Position numbers and translations under genes: made by a program. Positions 24,401 through 32,480 of a stretch of 35,198 nucleotides of DNA are shown in pieces (positions within the stretch are counted from its first letter, which is position 1; each line of letters starts with the position of its first letter). A model generated the notes under the pieces. The model was not told the DNA's origin, ran no database searches, and saw nothing but the letters and a program-made list of their open reading frames with translations. Source of the DNA: DATATB01 sp036268995 (GTDB lineage: Bacteria; Planctomycetota; Planctomycetia; Pirellulales; PNKZ01); assembly GCA_036268995.1 (NCBI GenBank), contig DATATB010000171.1:1-35198 (forward strand), read 5' to 3'.

Positions 24401-24505
24401 GTCGATCGCGTGCCGGCCCTCACGCAGGATCGGCAGCACGCCACGTTCCGGCTGCCCGCGCTCGTGCGGTCGTTTCCCCTGGTGCGAGAGAGCAAGACCC
24501 CTTAA
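21458..24505 (+). CDS. Exported WD40 protein with degenerate caspase-like (C14) domain
   Basis: About 1015 aa from GTG 21458. The start is uncertain: GTG 21287, GTG 21458 and TTG 21512 are all in frame, none with a clear Shine-Dalgarno. All keep the signal-peptide-like LARSLLTAAGCWLLAITSASA. WD40 blades fill roughly residues 60-575 (KTIRIWDLQTGE, STARIWDVETGE, GTARIWNTSTGA, GGICIWDSDTGR, QTLRIWKPDSNE), giving at least six repeats. A linker and Ig-like segment follow, then a caspase-hemoglobinase fold from about 760 (LYILSVGISAYEEAGLRLPLA). The catalytic positions are changed: SVRA (R843) where SGHG is expected and DAH (H891) where DAC is expected, so it should be proteolytically dead. An EF-hand-like loop DTNQDGTVHLHE lies at 965-976. 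Probably a secreted or periplasmic scaffold. The NPCBM gene follows after 22 bp. Confidence 0.85.
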   Translation: MPTHARKAAAGSGNNAIRLARSLLTAAGCWLLAITSASAQPEINPTGDPKLAATRVLALDAGGHTGGVYRLVLNGYGDQLISVSYDKTIRIWDLQTGEPLRVLRPPIDRGGHGVLASASLHPDGDLLAVSGYRALSPIYDHRIRLISLASGETVRLLKGHFYSVDEIAFSPDGKRLASASMDSTARIWDVETGETQHVLKGHTNILYRVAWSADGKRVVTASADGTARIWNTSTGATEVVLPGHQGQVRAAAWSPDGRTVATGCDDLTVRLFEPDGKLRYSWPARPNQITSMSFSPDSSRLLYTYSSNGANVPLGAGVLSLVDGRELSRFTGHANGAIACTFLRDSKTAVTGDSIGGICIWDSDTGRLVRRLESLGRSKFAVGWSPDGQQVAWGNLNEYSTVTELAPLQRTFSLATLDFGWPPQGNYIRAQFNWGQHQITPQPPRSATVMRGGGVLSTLTMPDPNDQLRSWSLLSDNRAALGGNTLIYLYDVNTGQLSGELADNCELNWSMAPSPDSRYLLSGGADQTLRIWKPDSNELLLSLFVAGDEWIAWTPQGYYAASLGGENLMGWHINNGLERMASFYPAARFHNSLYRPDVISRLLPAGSLQTAHAQADAVAVKVTKQVVLQTALPPVVKVVIRPGSKSESSTMEVQATATPAGDSPITSLQLLVDGRPSGPSQPVEVAAGGKPIALEHSWKLELPPGEHRVSVRADTDKSYGLGDAAATVAASGKSSAQAPGSSAPGSSALGKPRPAKSAPGNLYILSVGISAYEEAGLRLPLATADARAVAESLAARGRPLFGKVEVQVLTDAQATRTALLQALTLLQGEMTLADTAVVFLSVRAEQDDQQLPQLLAVNATAATAGPAVAMSELKQIFGATRGKIVLLLDAHPTSHAPGARPDEHVRGPVDPLIRSLLADDCGVVVLTSASRRELPLDIAIAGRGAAPGQGAFAQALLEALAGSADTNQDGTVHLHELGSFVVDRVPALTQDRQHATFRLPALVRSFPLVRESKTP

Positions 24506-24527
24506 CGCCGCGCCGGCAGGTAGTCTT

Positions 24528-26396
24528 GTGCGAAGCGGAACGACCGAGCATGCGCCAGCCGACCGGCGGATTTCGATCGCGTATACCAGCCTCGTCGCAC
24601 TGCTAATTTGGTCGGCCGCCATTGCGCTTGCACCGGGCGCGCTCAAGGCTGCCGAACCGCGTTACACGGCCCAGTGGGCCGACGGCACAAAACTCTCGGC
24701 GGACAAGATCCAGGGCTGGCGTTCCGACACCCGGCCGACTTTGGCCGGCCGGATGCTGCTGGATCTCGCGCGGCCGGCACATTGGCTTCGCAACAATAGC
24801 GCAGGCGCCGCGTCGTCGCCGACCGTATTTGTGGAGCTGCAAGGCGGCGACTGCCTGCCGGGCAGCGTCGTTGGCTTTCGCGCGGGAGGCGATGCGCCCT
24901 ACGATCAGTTGCCGCCGCACTTGCTGGTCGAACCCCGCGTGGCGCTCGATCTGCCGGGCATGCCGCCGCGCGCAACCATTCGCGTCCCGGTCGAACACGT
25001 GCGGCGGGTCGTGTGGAAATCTCAGCCGGGACTGCACTACCAGCCGGGCACGCTGTTTTATCTGGGCGGCCGGCGGCAGACGTTTCGCGCCATCCGTTGG
25101 AGCGATAGCGGCGTGCGACTGCTGGCCGAAAACGGCTCGCTCGCGGTCCCTTTTGCCGACATTGCCGAAATTCATTTGCCGCGCAGCGACTCGTGGGAAA
25201 CGCACCTCCGGCGGCTGGCCGTGCTGGCTCCGATGGGCGCGACCAGCCTTGTGCGTCTCGACACGCCCGAGGGACTGCGGCTGACGACTTCGCTCGAACG
25301 TTTGCAAGTGCGCGCGACCGGCGAGACCGCGGACCCCGACCACGCGTTTCAGGTCGTGCAGCCGGTTTGGAGCCTCGACACGTTCTTTTTGAAGCAATCG
25401 CAAATTCGCGAGTGGCAGTTTTTCCCGAGCAACCAGCTTCCGCTCACCTGGCTCGATCCGGTCGCCAGCACGCACCGCGCGGCTCTCTCGTCCGGCTGGC
25501 AACACTGGCGGCTTGATGCGAACGTGCGCGGGGATCGATTAATCGCGGCCGGCGAGACGTTTGGTTGGGGTTTTGGCGTGCATGCCAGCCACGAGCTGCA
25601 ATTCGTATTGCCGGCCGTCGCCAAAAGTTTTCAGAGCCGCCTGGCGTTGGACAAAGCCGCCGGCCAGGGCGGCTGTGCGCGGGGCAAGGTGTTTTTAAGC
25701 TCAGCGCCGCAGCGGCCCCTGTTCCAGAGCGATTTGCTCATCGGCTCGAAGCGCGTGTTGAACACCGGGCCGCTCGCGCTGCCGGTCTCCACCTCCGAGC
25801 CGTTGCGGCTGGCGCTCGTGGCCGACGCGGCCGTGAAGGATCGCCCTTCCAGCGCCGATCCGCTGGATATTCGCGACGTGTTCGATTGGCTGGAGCCGTG
25901 CCTCGAGTTGCAATCGGCCGACCTGCAGTTGGCCGTCGATCGGCGTGCCGCGACCATTGCCGCTTTCGAGGACTGGAGCTTCGACGGCGATCACGGCATC
26001 GACTGGCGGCTGGTGAACTTGTTCGACCAGCGCGATCACGAGCGGCCGGCTTTTCGCCTGGCGATTCTACCGCTGAATGGACCGCTCACGTTGTCGCGCC
26101 GGCTGCACGTCGAAGCCGGCCGCGAGTCGCTGGCGGTGCTGATCGGCCGGCGCGAGAAGCTGGCGACCCCTTCGGAGGTCGAGGTTCGCGTCAACGGCCT
26201 GCGCGTCGACACGGTCGGCGTGCCCGTGTGGACTGAAACCAGCCCTCGGCGTCCGCTGCTGGTCAAGCTCGACGGCTACGCCGGCCGCGACCTGGAGATC
26301 GAATTGGAAATCCGGCCGACCGACGAGCGTTCGTACATCGAATGGCAAGGCGCCGCCCTCATGCCGCCGCCGGCTGCCGCCGCAACTGCACGTTAA
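24528..26396 (+). CDS. Secreted NPCBM-domain protein
   Basis: A 622-aa protein from GTG 24528, 22 bp after the WD40 gene, with GGCAGG at Shine-Dalgarno distance. The signal peptide is SIAYTSLVALLIWSAAIALA with an AKA-type end (LKAAE). The N-terminal half begins YTAQWADGTKLSADKIQGW, a planctomycete-specific beta-rich module. Residues about 335-462 form an NPCBM (novel putative carbohydrate-binding module) domain: FGWGFGVHASHELQFVLP, FQSRLALDKAAG and ADPLDIRDVFDWLEPCLEL. The C-terminal part (about 470-610) is a further beta-sandwich with LEIELEIRPTDERSYIEWQG. It probably binds carbohydrate or scaffolds at the cell surface. An apparent upstream extension to 24276 overlaps the previous gene and is not supported. 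Confidence 0.85.
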   Translation: MRSGTTEHAPADRRISIAYTSLVALLIWSAAIALAPGALKAAEPRYTAQWADGTKLSADKIQGWRSDTRPTLAGRMLLDLARPAHWLRNNSAGAASSPTVFVELQGGDCLPGSVVGFRAGGDAPYDQLPPHLLVEPRVALDLPGMPPRATIRVPVEHVRRVVWKSQPGLHYQPGTLFYLGGRRQTFRAIRWSDSGVRLLAENGSLAVPFADIAEIHLPRSDSWETHLRRLAVLAPMGATSLVRLDTPEGLRLTTSLERLQVRATGETADPDHAFQVVQPVWSLDTFFLKQSQIREWQFFPSNQLPLTWLDPVASTHRAALSSGWQHWRLDANVRGDRLIAAGETFGWGFGVHASHELQFVLPAVAKSFQSRLALDKAAGQGGCARGKVFLSSAPQRPLFQSDLLIGSKRVLNTGPLALPVSTSEPLRLALVADAAVKDRPSSADPLDIRDVFDWLEPCLELQSADLQLAVDRRAATIAAFEDWSFDGDHGIDWRLVNLFDQRDHERPAFRLAILPLNGPLTLSRRLHVEAGRESLAVLIGRREKLATPSEVEVRVNGLRVDTVGVPVWTETSPRRPLLVKLDGYAGRDLEIELEIRPTDERSYIEWQGAALMPPPAAAATAR

Positions 26397-26435
26397 GTAT
26401 TGGATAAGGCAACCGATCAACCCGACGGCGCTGCA

Positions 26436-26903
26436 ATGTCCACAAGTCGCCGACGTGCTTTTCTAATCGCAATCGCAGCCGTGTGCGTCGGGCTGGCCGC
26501 GTGGGGCACGCATCGCGTCGTGCAAATGCAAACTCGGTTTAAGCAAAAGGCGATGCTGGTGGAGTTCGTCCGGCATGCGACGGACGAGCCGAACTTCTGG
26601 GAGCGCGGCCCCAACGGCGAGCGATTCTTTCCGATCGACAGCCAGCACTTCGGGCGGCGGCTCGATAAAAATGACGACGGCACGTTTACGATCCACGCTA
26701 ATGGGTATCGATACGCGCCCATATCTACCGATGGCCGGCGGATCGTGAATGATCCCAGCGATAGCGAGACCATCGTTCTTTGGGATCCTCATCCGCTCGA
26801 CGACGGCATGCTGATCGCCGCCACCGCGAGCCTGGGCAGCTACGAGGTCACGCCGCGCGACGTCGCGGCTCAGAAAGTCGCGCGCTTTCAGCGCATCCCA
26901 TAA
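26436..26903 (+). CDS. Small single-pass membrane protein, unknown function
   Basis: A 155-aa protein starting at ATG 26436, 39 bp after the NPCBM gene; a TTG at 26400 in frame is less likely. The basic start (STSRRRAF) precedes one hydrophobic helix (LIAIAAVCVGLAAWGTHRVV, residues 9-28), so the N-terminus is inside and a soluble domain of about 120 residues lies outside. That domain has no family I recognise; it contains WERGPNGERFFPID and DKNDDGTFTIHANGYRY, the latter reminiscent of a calcium-loop-like turn but without a full EF-hand pattern. It probably belongs to the same transcript as the WD40 and NPCBM genes. Confidence 0.65.
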   Translation: MSTSRRRAFLIAIAAVCVGLAAWGTHRVVQMQTRFKQKAMLVEFVRHATDEPNFWERGPNGERFFPIDSQHFGRRLDKNDDGTFTIHANGYRYAPISTDGRRIVNDPSDSETIVLWDPHPLDDGMLIAATASLGSYEVTPRDVAAQKVARFQRIP

Positions 26904-27119
26904 CCCGCCTTTGTGTGAGACGATTGCCGCCAGCCCGCATGCTTGCGCTAGCTCCTGGCCCCACCTGGACTGCGTCAGATTGTCGCACGGCATTGCGCTG
27001 CGGATTCTGATAATTTCCCGCCCGCCATTCATTGCGGCGAGCGAGCCGGCGGCATTTCAAATCCACCGCCGCGAGCGTGATCGAACTTTGCCGCGCAACC
27101 TTTTAGTGGTACCCATTGA

Positions 27120-29087
27120 ATGAAACTGAGCTTTGTTGGAGCGGGCGGCGGAAGAAGATTGGTTGAAACGTCTCGGCTGATGCGGCATGGCCTGCGCGTC
27201 GGCGTGCATACGGTTGCGCCCGTCGCGGCAATTCATTCGGAGTTCTCCGAGGCAACGCGCTCTCTGCGGTTTCGGCACTGGATTCTGTTTGCGGCGGCGG
27301 CACTGGTGCCGGTTAGCTTTCGCCTGGTGCTGTGGCTCGAGGATGCCTTCCTGTTCAGCGTCGCCGACGTGCAAGGCGTGTACGTTGATTGCTGCGTCGC
27401 GGCAGTTTGGACGCTGCTCGTGATGGTGGCGGGCAGCAAATCGCGCATCGCGGCGTACGCGCTTGGCGTGCTGTGGTGCTTGCTGCATGCAGCCAACTAC
27501 GAGCACGTGCGGGCATTGGGGACGCTGCCGCTGCTGGACCATGCCGGTCAACTGGCCGAGCCCGCGTTTCTGTGGGGGTCCGTGGCCGTGGTCAGCCGGC
27601 CTTGGCTGCTGGCGGCACTGCTGGCGCTGACGCTCGGCGCCACGCGTCTATTTTGCCGGGCATCACGGCTCGATCGAACGGCCGCGCGGTTTGCCTGTTG
27701 CATACTGGCGTTGGGCCTGGCGCTGCCGTGGTGCCAGCAGCGCGAACAAACGGCGTTGTGGCGGCAGACGCATCCGCTGGCTTTGAATGTCGCCCGGCTG
27801 TGGAATCGCGCGGAGCCGGCGCGTGACATTTCCGGCCCGATTTCGCCCGAACTACGCGACCGGATTCACGGGCTGACGCATGCCGACTTGAACGGCGTGC
27901 CGATCGCCGCGGCGCAAGGGTCGCGGCCGCAAAATGTGTTGCTGCTGATTCTGGAAGGCGTCTCGGGCGCGCACGTGCAAACTATTTGCCGCGCGCAAGG
28001 CGTCGACACGCCCTCGCCCATGCCGCAGTTGAGCAAGTGGGCGGCCGACAACCTTGCGTGGACGCAGTTTGTTTCGCAGCAGCGTCAAACCAACCGCGGC
28101 CTGTATACGATCATGACCGGCCGCTATCCGCAGTTGAACAGCAGCGCGCCGCTGATGGCCAGCTACGATCCCGTGCCGGGGCGTCCCGCGCTTCCGTCGG
28201 TGCTGCGCGATGCCGGCTACGAGACCGTGTTTTTGCAGGCGGCCGATCTCGATTTCATGAAGAAGGGACGCTTCATGCAGGCGGCCGGATTCAACCGCGT
28301 GATGGGCAGCGAGTCGTTCGAGACTTGCCGCTTTCGCACCAATTGGGGACCCGACGATCTGAGCGTCATGGACAAGGGCTACGAGCTGGTCCGCGAATTG
28401 AATCAGCAGGCCAAACCTTGGTTCCTCACCGTGTTTACCGTCGGCACCCACCATCCGTACAAAGTGCCGGGCGAATTCACTAGCGAGTTCAAGCCGGGCA
28501 CGTTTGAGCACGCCGCAGCGTATGCCGATGCGGCCGTGGCCAGCCTGCTGTCGCGGCTCGAGCACGACGGCAGCCTGGCGAACACGCTCGTGCTGATCAC
28601 TTCCGACGAATCCAGCGGCATCCGGCAGGCGGCCAGCGACGTGGATTGCGAGGTCAGCCAGAACTGGGGCTTCTTGATTGCCATCACGCCTGATGGAATC
28701 CGGCAGCAGGTGCACGAGCCGTTTATGCAATGCGACCTCGCGCTCTCGGTGGTCGATTACCTGGGGCTCGCCGATCGGCCGCACCGTTTTGTCGGGCGGA
28801 GTGCCTTTCGGGCGTACGACCGGCCGCGGCCCATTTTCTGCGGCAACGTGTATTTCGGATCGGTGACGCTCTTCGACACCGACGGCAGCCTGTACATCTG
28901 TCCTTACGACTTCCACGCCGGCCGCCGCTACCGCGTGCCCGACGGCCATCTCTTTGGCGGCGGCAAATCGCCGCAAGCCTGGGACGACGCCGAAACCGAT
29001 TTCATGCTGGCCATGGTGCGCTACAGCAACAAGCGCGGAGCCTGCCGCTCGCTGGCCCGCCGGCCGGCAGCTAGCGCCACGTACTGA
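27120..29087 (+). CDS. LTA-synthase/OpgB-like alkaline-phosphatase-superfamily membrane enzyme
   Basis: A 655-aa protein with about five hydrophobic helices in the first 210 residues and an extracytoplasmic sulfatase-fold domain after that, the architecture of lipoteichoic-acid synthases and phosphoglycerol transferases (OpgB/MdoB). Catalytic marks: LLLILEGVSGAH (metal-binding E279), the nucleophile Thr in QQRQTNRGLYTIMTGRYP (T324), THHPYKVPGEF, and ITSDESSG for the distal metal site. Thr, not the Cys of arylsulfatases, at the nucleophile position separates it from the neighbouring sulfatase. Likely reaction: transfer of a phosphoglycerol- or phosphoethanolamine-type group to a surface glycan. 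ATG 27120 has no clear Shine-Dalgarno; ATG 27180 is an alternative. A 216-bp gap before it suggests its own promoter. Confidence 0.82.
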   Translation: MKLSFVGAGGGRRLVETSRLMRHGLRVGVHTVAPVAAIHSEFSEATRSLRFRHWILFAAAALVPVSFRLVLWLEDAFLFSVADVQGVYVDCCVAAVWTLLVMVAGSKSRIAAYALGVLWCLLHAANYEHVRALGTLPLLDHAGQLAEPAFLWGSVAVVSRPWLLAALLALTLGATRLFCRASRLDRTAARFACCILALGLALPWCQQREQTALWRQTHPLALNVARLWNRAEPARDISGPISPELRDRIHGLTHADLNGVPIAAAQGSRPQNVLLLILEGVSGAHVQTICRAQGVDTPSPMPQLSKWAADNLAWTQFVSQQRQTNRGLYTIMTGRYPQLNSSAPLMASYDPVPGRPALPSVLRDAGYETVFLQAADLDFMKKGRFMQAAGFNRVMGSESFETCRFRTNWGPDDLSVMDKGYELVRELNQQAKPWFLTVFTVGTHHPYKVPGEFTSEFKPGTFEHAAAYADAAVASLLSRLEHDGSLANTLVLITSDESSGIRQAASDVDCEVSQNWGFLIAITPDGIRQQVHEPFMQCDLALSVVDYLGLADRPHRFVGRSAFRAYDRPRPIFCGNVYFGSVTLFDTDGSLYICPYDFHAGRRYRVPDGHLFGGGKSPQAWDDAETDFMLAMVRYSNKRGACRSLARRPAASATY

Positions 29088-29115
29088 GCGCCGGCTGGAA
29101 GCGCACGCAGCGGCT

Positions 29116-30978
29116 CTAGAGGCTTTTGCCTCCAGCCCTCTCCGGTGCCGCCGGTATGAAGACGATCCAGCGCAGCTTCGCGGGTTTGGCCCGCGTCTTG
29201 GATTTGCCCGCTTGGACACGCAGCGCGGTCGTGGTCTTCAGCAGTTCGCACGTGCCGAAGACGATCGCGTCTTTGCTGATGCGCTTGGGCAGCACGGTTT
29301 GGCCGCCGACATCAAGGGTCAGCGGTGCGCACGCGTCGAGACCCTCGCCTTGCAGTACGATTTCGTAGCTGCCGGGCACGACCACTTCGAGCGCGTAGCT
29401 CGCGCTGTCGCCCGGTTTGACAAAACCCACGGCCTCGCGCCCGATGCGCACGCTGCCGGCGAGCGACTGCGCGGCCGTGGCGGTCAAGCGGCTGCGGCTG
29501 TTGGGCGGCGCTTCGCCCGTATCGCCGCGAACGAGCGCCGTCGGCATCCGAAAGGCCCGCCCGCTGGCAATCACGGCGTCCCAACGCTCGCGCGTCGCGG
29601 CCGCCATCTTAGCGGCCACCTCAGGATATTTGGCCTGCACGTCGGCCGATTCGCCCGGGTCGGAGTCCAGATCGTAGAGCGCGCACTTGCCATCTGGCAG
29701 CGCATGGTATTTGAAGCGCGGGCCGCGCAGGACGAGATGAGGGTCTTCGAACTTGAGCGCCCCAGGGTCGGGGATGATCCCCAGCGGCGCACGCGGCGCG
29801 CCGGCGCGTGCGATGGCGATGCGAAAGGCATCAGGTCGCTCGAAGGTCAAATTAGCATCGTTCAATGCCGGTCGCAGACTGACGCCCGTGAAAGGCTGAT
29901 GCGGCTGCGCCGCGGCGTCGATGCCGGCGAGGTCCAACAGCGTGGGCAGTATGTCCTCCGCGCAGCCAAACTGCGAGCGCGGGCCGGATTTGATCGGTCC
30001 CGGCCAACGAACCAGGAAGGGTACGCGGATTCCGTTTTCCCACACCGTGGCCTTGCTGCCGCGCAGCCCGGCGACGTTGCGTTTGGCCCAATCGCCGCCG
30101 CGGACGTAGCCGTCGGCGTCGGCATGTTCCGCCTCGGGTCCGGTCTGGCCGTTGTCGCTGACAAAGGCCACAATCGTGTTGCGATCCTGCCCGGTCGTGT
30201 GCAGTGCGTCGAGCAGTCGGCCGATGCACGCGTCCATCTGCGCGATGGAGCCGTAGCAGGCGGCCAGGTCGGCGGAGCAGCCTTGGGCGAGAAACGGCGC
30301 GGAATACTTCTCGTCACAAACCCAGGGCATGTGCGGAATGATGTAGGCCACGCTGGCGAACCACGGCCCGTCGTGCTTGGCGCGAATGAATTCGGTCGCG
30401 TGCTCGGTCCAGATGTCGGCCGTCCAGCCCTTGACGGGCGCGTAGCCGGATTTTTGGGTGATCACGGGGTCGCGATGCGCGTAGCCCCCGCCGCCGCCGA
30501 TCGACTCGTCCCAGCCTCGCTGCCAGGGCATCGACTCGTGAATCTTTACGCAGTCCTCCTTGCCCACGTGCAGCGTCCGGTAGCCGGCGGATTTAAAGAA
30601 CGCCGGCATCAACGTCTCATCGCGGCGCAGGTTCGCGCGGGGCGGCACTCCCCACACGCCGGCGAGCAAATGATCGCGGCCCGTGTAGATCGCCGAACGC
30701 GTGGGCGAGCAGGCCGCCGCCACGACAAAGTTGCGAAACACGGCCGACTCGCCCGCCAGCCGATCCAGGTTCGGCGTGCGCACGAGCCCGTTGCCATTGA
30801 AACCGAAATCTCCGAATCCCTGGTCGTCGCTGATAATCAGCAGCACGTTCGGGCGGGGCTCGGCAGCGGCTGACGCGCGAGACGAAGCAGATGCAACTAG
30901 CGTCGTGACGAAGCCCAGCACGAGCACGACGCGGACATGGCAAGCGGCAAGGCGAAAAGGAGCCAAAGTGCAATTCAT
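29116..30978 (-). CDS. Secreted arylsulfatase-type sulfatase (Cys formylglycine class)
   Basis: A 620-aa exported sulfatase hydrolysing sulfate esters, most likely on polysaccharides as usual for planctomycetes; the exact sugar is unknown. Signal peptide: VRVVLVLGFVTTLVASASSRASAAAE. PNVLLIISDDQGFGDFG supplies the metal ligands D51 and D52. CSPTR (C90-R94) is the formylglycine motif, with GR following it. Other core parts are LRRDETLMPAFFKSAGYRT, HVGKED, HMPWV and VAFVSDNGQTGP. The last 120 residues (SYALEVVVPGSYEIVLQGEG) form a C-terminal beta-sandwich beyond the usual sulfatase domain. ATG 30978 gives the signal peptide; an open extension to 31146 runs through the beta-lactamase remnant and is not used. 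No maturase gene is in the window. Confidence 0.92.
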   Translation of the reverse strand: MNCTLAPFRLAACHVRVVLVLGFVTTLVASASSRASAAAEPRPNVLLIISDDQGFGDFGFNGNGLVRTPNLDRLAGESAVFRNFVVAAACSPTRSAIYTGRDHLLAGVWGVPPRANLRRDETLMPAFFKSAGYRTLHVGKEDCVKIHESMPWQRGWDESIGGGGGYAHRDPVITQKSGYAPVKGWTADIWTEHATEFIRAKHDGPWFASVAYIIPHMPWVCDEKYSAPFLAQGCSADLAACYGSIAQMDACIGRLLDALHTTGQDRNTIVAFVSDNGQTGPEAEHADADGYVRGGDWAKRNVAGLRGSKATVWENGIRVPFLVRWPGPIKSGPRSQFGCAEDILPTLLDLAGIDAAAQPHQPFTGVSLRPALNDANLTFERPDAFRIAIARAGAPRAPLGIIPDPGALKFEDPHLVLRGPRFKYHALPDGKCALYDLDSDPGESADVQAKYPEVAAKMAAATRERWDAVIASGRAFRMPTALVRGDTGEAPPNSRSRLTATAAQSLAGSVRIGREAVGFVKPGDSASYALEVVVPGSYEIVLQGEGLDACAPLTLDVGGQTVLPKRISKDAIVFGTCELLKTTTALRVQAGKSKTRAKPAKLRWIVFIPAAPERAGGKSL

Positions 30979-30995
30979 GAGCGTTTTCAATGTCC

Positions 30996-31175
30996 TCAGT
31001 CGTCGAGCGCCTGGTAGGTCAGGGTCCAGAAATCCTGGCAGACGTTGGGCGGCTGCGGCGACGTCCACGTGCGCTGTGTCAGCAGGATGCCGACGAGATC
31101 TTCGCGGGGGTCCGAATACCATGACGTGCCCAGCCCGCCGTTCCAACCGAACATCGGCACAACGGACCCATTCAT
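30996..31175 (-). pseudogene. C-terminal remnant of a beta-lactamase-family serine hydrolase
   Basis: About 59 codons directly upstream of the sulfatase (17 bp) encode a stretch that matches the very end of class-C-like serine hydrolases (beta-lactamase/esterase family): FGWNGGLGTSWYSDPREDL, then VGILLTQRTW, then FWTLTYQALDD and stop. The SxxK and YxN catalytic parts and all 300 or so preceding residues are missing. Upstream of about 31180 the sequence turns into unrelated DNA. I read this as a decayed or deleted gene whose 3' end survives next to the sulfatase start. A short functional protein is unlikely because the fragment is only the last strands and helix of a larger fold. Confidence 0.75.
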
Positions 31176-31305
31176 CCGCACCCCCTGTTTAGGAGCAGTA
31201 TCACAATTTTCTTCCGGGCCTGTCCTCACACGGTATCATTTTCCGGATTCAATGCCAGGGAGGCGGTCGCGCGCTGCGCTGCGCAACACGTCCCCCTCTC
31301 CCCGC

Positions 31306-31365
31306 GGGAGAGGGCCGGGGTGAGGGCTTTCCCCCCGTCCCCGTGGGAGAGGGCCGGGGTGAGGG
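31306..31365. repeat. Tandem copies of a GGGAGAGGG-CCGGGGTGAGGG repeat
   Basis: Two identical 21-bp copies (31306-31326 and 31345-31365) read GGGAGAGGG then CCGGGGTGAGGG. The reverse complement, with one or two extra Cs, occurs twice more near the right end at about 34910-34932 and 35051-35075. Each copy is part of a small palindrome with a CTCTCCC arm. It is a dispersed intergenic repeat, not a gene feature; the copies lie just before the EF-hand gene. Confidence 0.8.
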
Positions 31366-31418
31366 GCCGCACGCGCAGCTGGCTTGCCTGGACTGTCTGG
31401 CCGATCAGCGAGAAATCG

Positions 31419-32480
31419 ATGCTGGCGTCCCAAATTCGTCGAGCACCACGTCCCACGCTCGCCCCCTGCGCGGCGCTGGCCTGCGCCCTGATCCTTGTCT
31501 GGCAAAGCATCGCCGTGAGCGAGGAAACGAAATCGGCCGACGCCATGTTTCGCCAGCTCGATACTTCCGCCGATGGCGTGCTGACGATGGACGACGCCAC
31601 GGTCGGCACGCGTTCGTATCTGGAACGTGTGTTCAAGGCAGCCGGCAAGAAACCCGGTGAGCAGCTCACGCACGACGAATTTCTGGCGGCGCACGAGCGC
31701 CTGCGGAACAAGTCGGCATCTCGGGCTTCCAAATCGCCGCCGTCAAGTTCGCCCAATGCCGAGTCGGCGCAGTCGGGCAGCGATGCGCCGCCAAAAGGCG
31801 TCGGGTTCATCGATACCGATGGCGACGACTCCATTTCGCGTGGCGAATGGACGAAGTTCAAGCAGACGTTCAGCCGCCTGGATGCCGACAAGGACAACTC
31901 GCTGAGTTCCGACGAGTTGCAAGCCACCGGCGGCGCTGCCGAATTGCTGATGAAGCTGGGAGACCTCAGCGGCGACGGCAAGATCTCGCGCGTCGAATGG
32001 GGCAAGCTTGCACAAAGTTTTGCGCGCCTCGACGCCAATCGCGACGGCACGCTCGACCTGGCCGAGTTGAAAAAGGCGGCCGACGCGGCGACCGACGCGG
32101 CCAGCGGGTCGGCCACGATTGCCAAGTCAGGCCCCACCGTGTGGCGCGGCCGCATCGAAGGCCGCGGCCAGATCGAGCTGACGGTCAACGGCAGCCACAT
32201 CGTCGGCCGCGAGCTCGGCAAAGGCGGCGGCGACGACAGTCTGGGGGCCGGCACGTTCACCATGTCCGGCGACGGCAAGAGCGGAAATATGGATGCCGTC
32301 TACACCGAAGGCAATCGGGCCGGCCAAACCTGTCTGGGCATCTACAAGCTCGACGGCGACACGCTGCTCTGGTGCGTGAACAACCGCGGCGGCCGCCCCC
32401 AGTCGTTCGCCGGTGGCGGCGGCGATTGGCTGCTGACCCTCACCCGTGTGGCCAACGAAACGTCACCGTCGACGAAATAG
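31419..32480 (+). CDS. Exported EF-hand protein with TIGR03067-like C-terminal domain
   Basis: A 353-aa protein from ATG 31419, chosen because it gives a signal segment (APCAALACALILVWQSIAVS); the frame upstream is repeat DNA. Five EF-hand-type calcium loops are visible: DTSADGVLTMDD, DTDGDDSISRGE, DADKDNSLSSDE, DLSGDGKISRVE and DANRDGTLDLAE, the first separated from the other four by a Ser-rich linker. The last about 110 residues (VWRGRIEGRGQIELTVNG, then GIYKLDGDTLLWCVNNRG) resemble the TIGR03067 domain, expanded in planctomycetes, whose 'GiY.ldGDtL..C...RP..F' core is present. Likely a calcium-binding exported or periplasmic protein. No operon partner. Confidence 0.8.
   Translation: MLASQIRRAPRPTLAPCAALACALILVWQSIAVSEETKSADAMFRQLDTSADGVLTMDDATVGTRSYLERVFKAAGKKPGEQLTHDEFLAAHERLRNKSASRASKSPPSSSPNAESAQSGSDAPPKGVGFIDTDGDDSISRGEWTKFKQTFSRLDADKDNSLSSDELQATGGAAELLMKLGDLSGDGKISRVEWGKLAQSFARLDANRDGTLDLAELKKAADAATDAASGSATIAKSGPTVWRGRIEGRGQIELTVNGSHIVGRELGKGGGDDSLGAGTFTMSGDGKSGNMDAVYTEGNRAGQTCLGIYKLDGDTLLWCVNNRGGRPQSFAGGGGDWLLTLTRVANETSPSTK

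Noticed and set aside
28954..30873. 639-codon plus-strand frame opposite the sulfatase
   Set aside because: It is the antisense of the sulfatase gene, whose signal peptide, CSPTR and metal motifs are all intact; the antisense translation is Arg/Ala/Gly-rich and domain-free.
30979..31146. N-terminal extension of the sulfatase
   Set aside because: It would read through the beta-lactamase remnant in another frame and bury the signal peptide; ATG 30978 fits far better.
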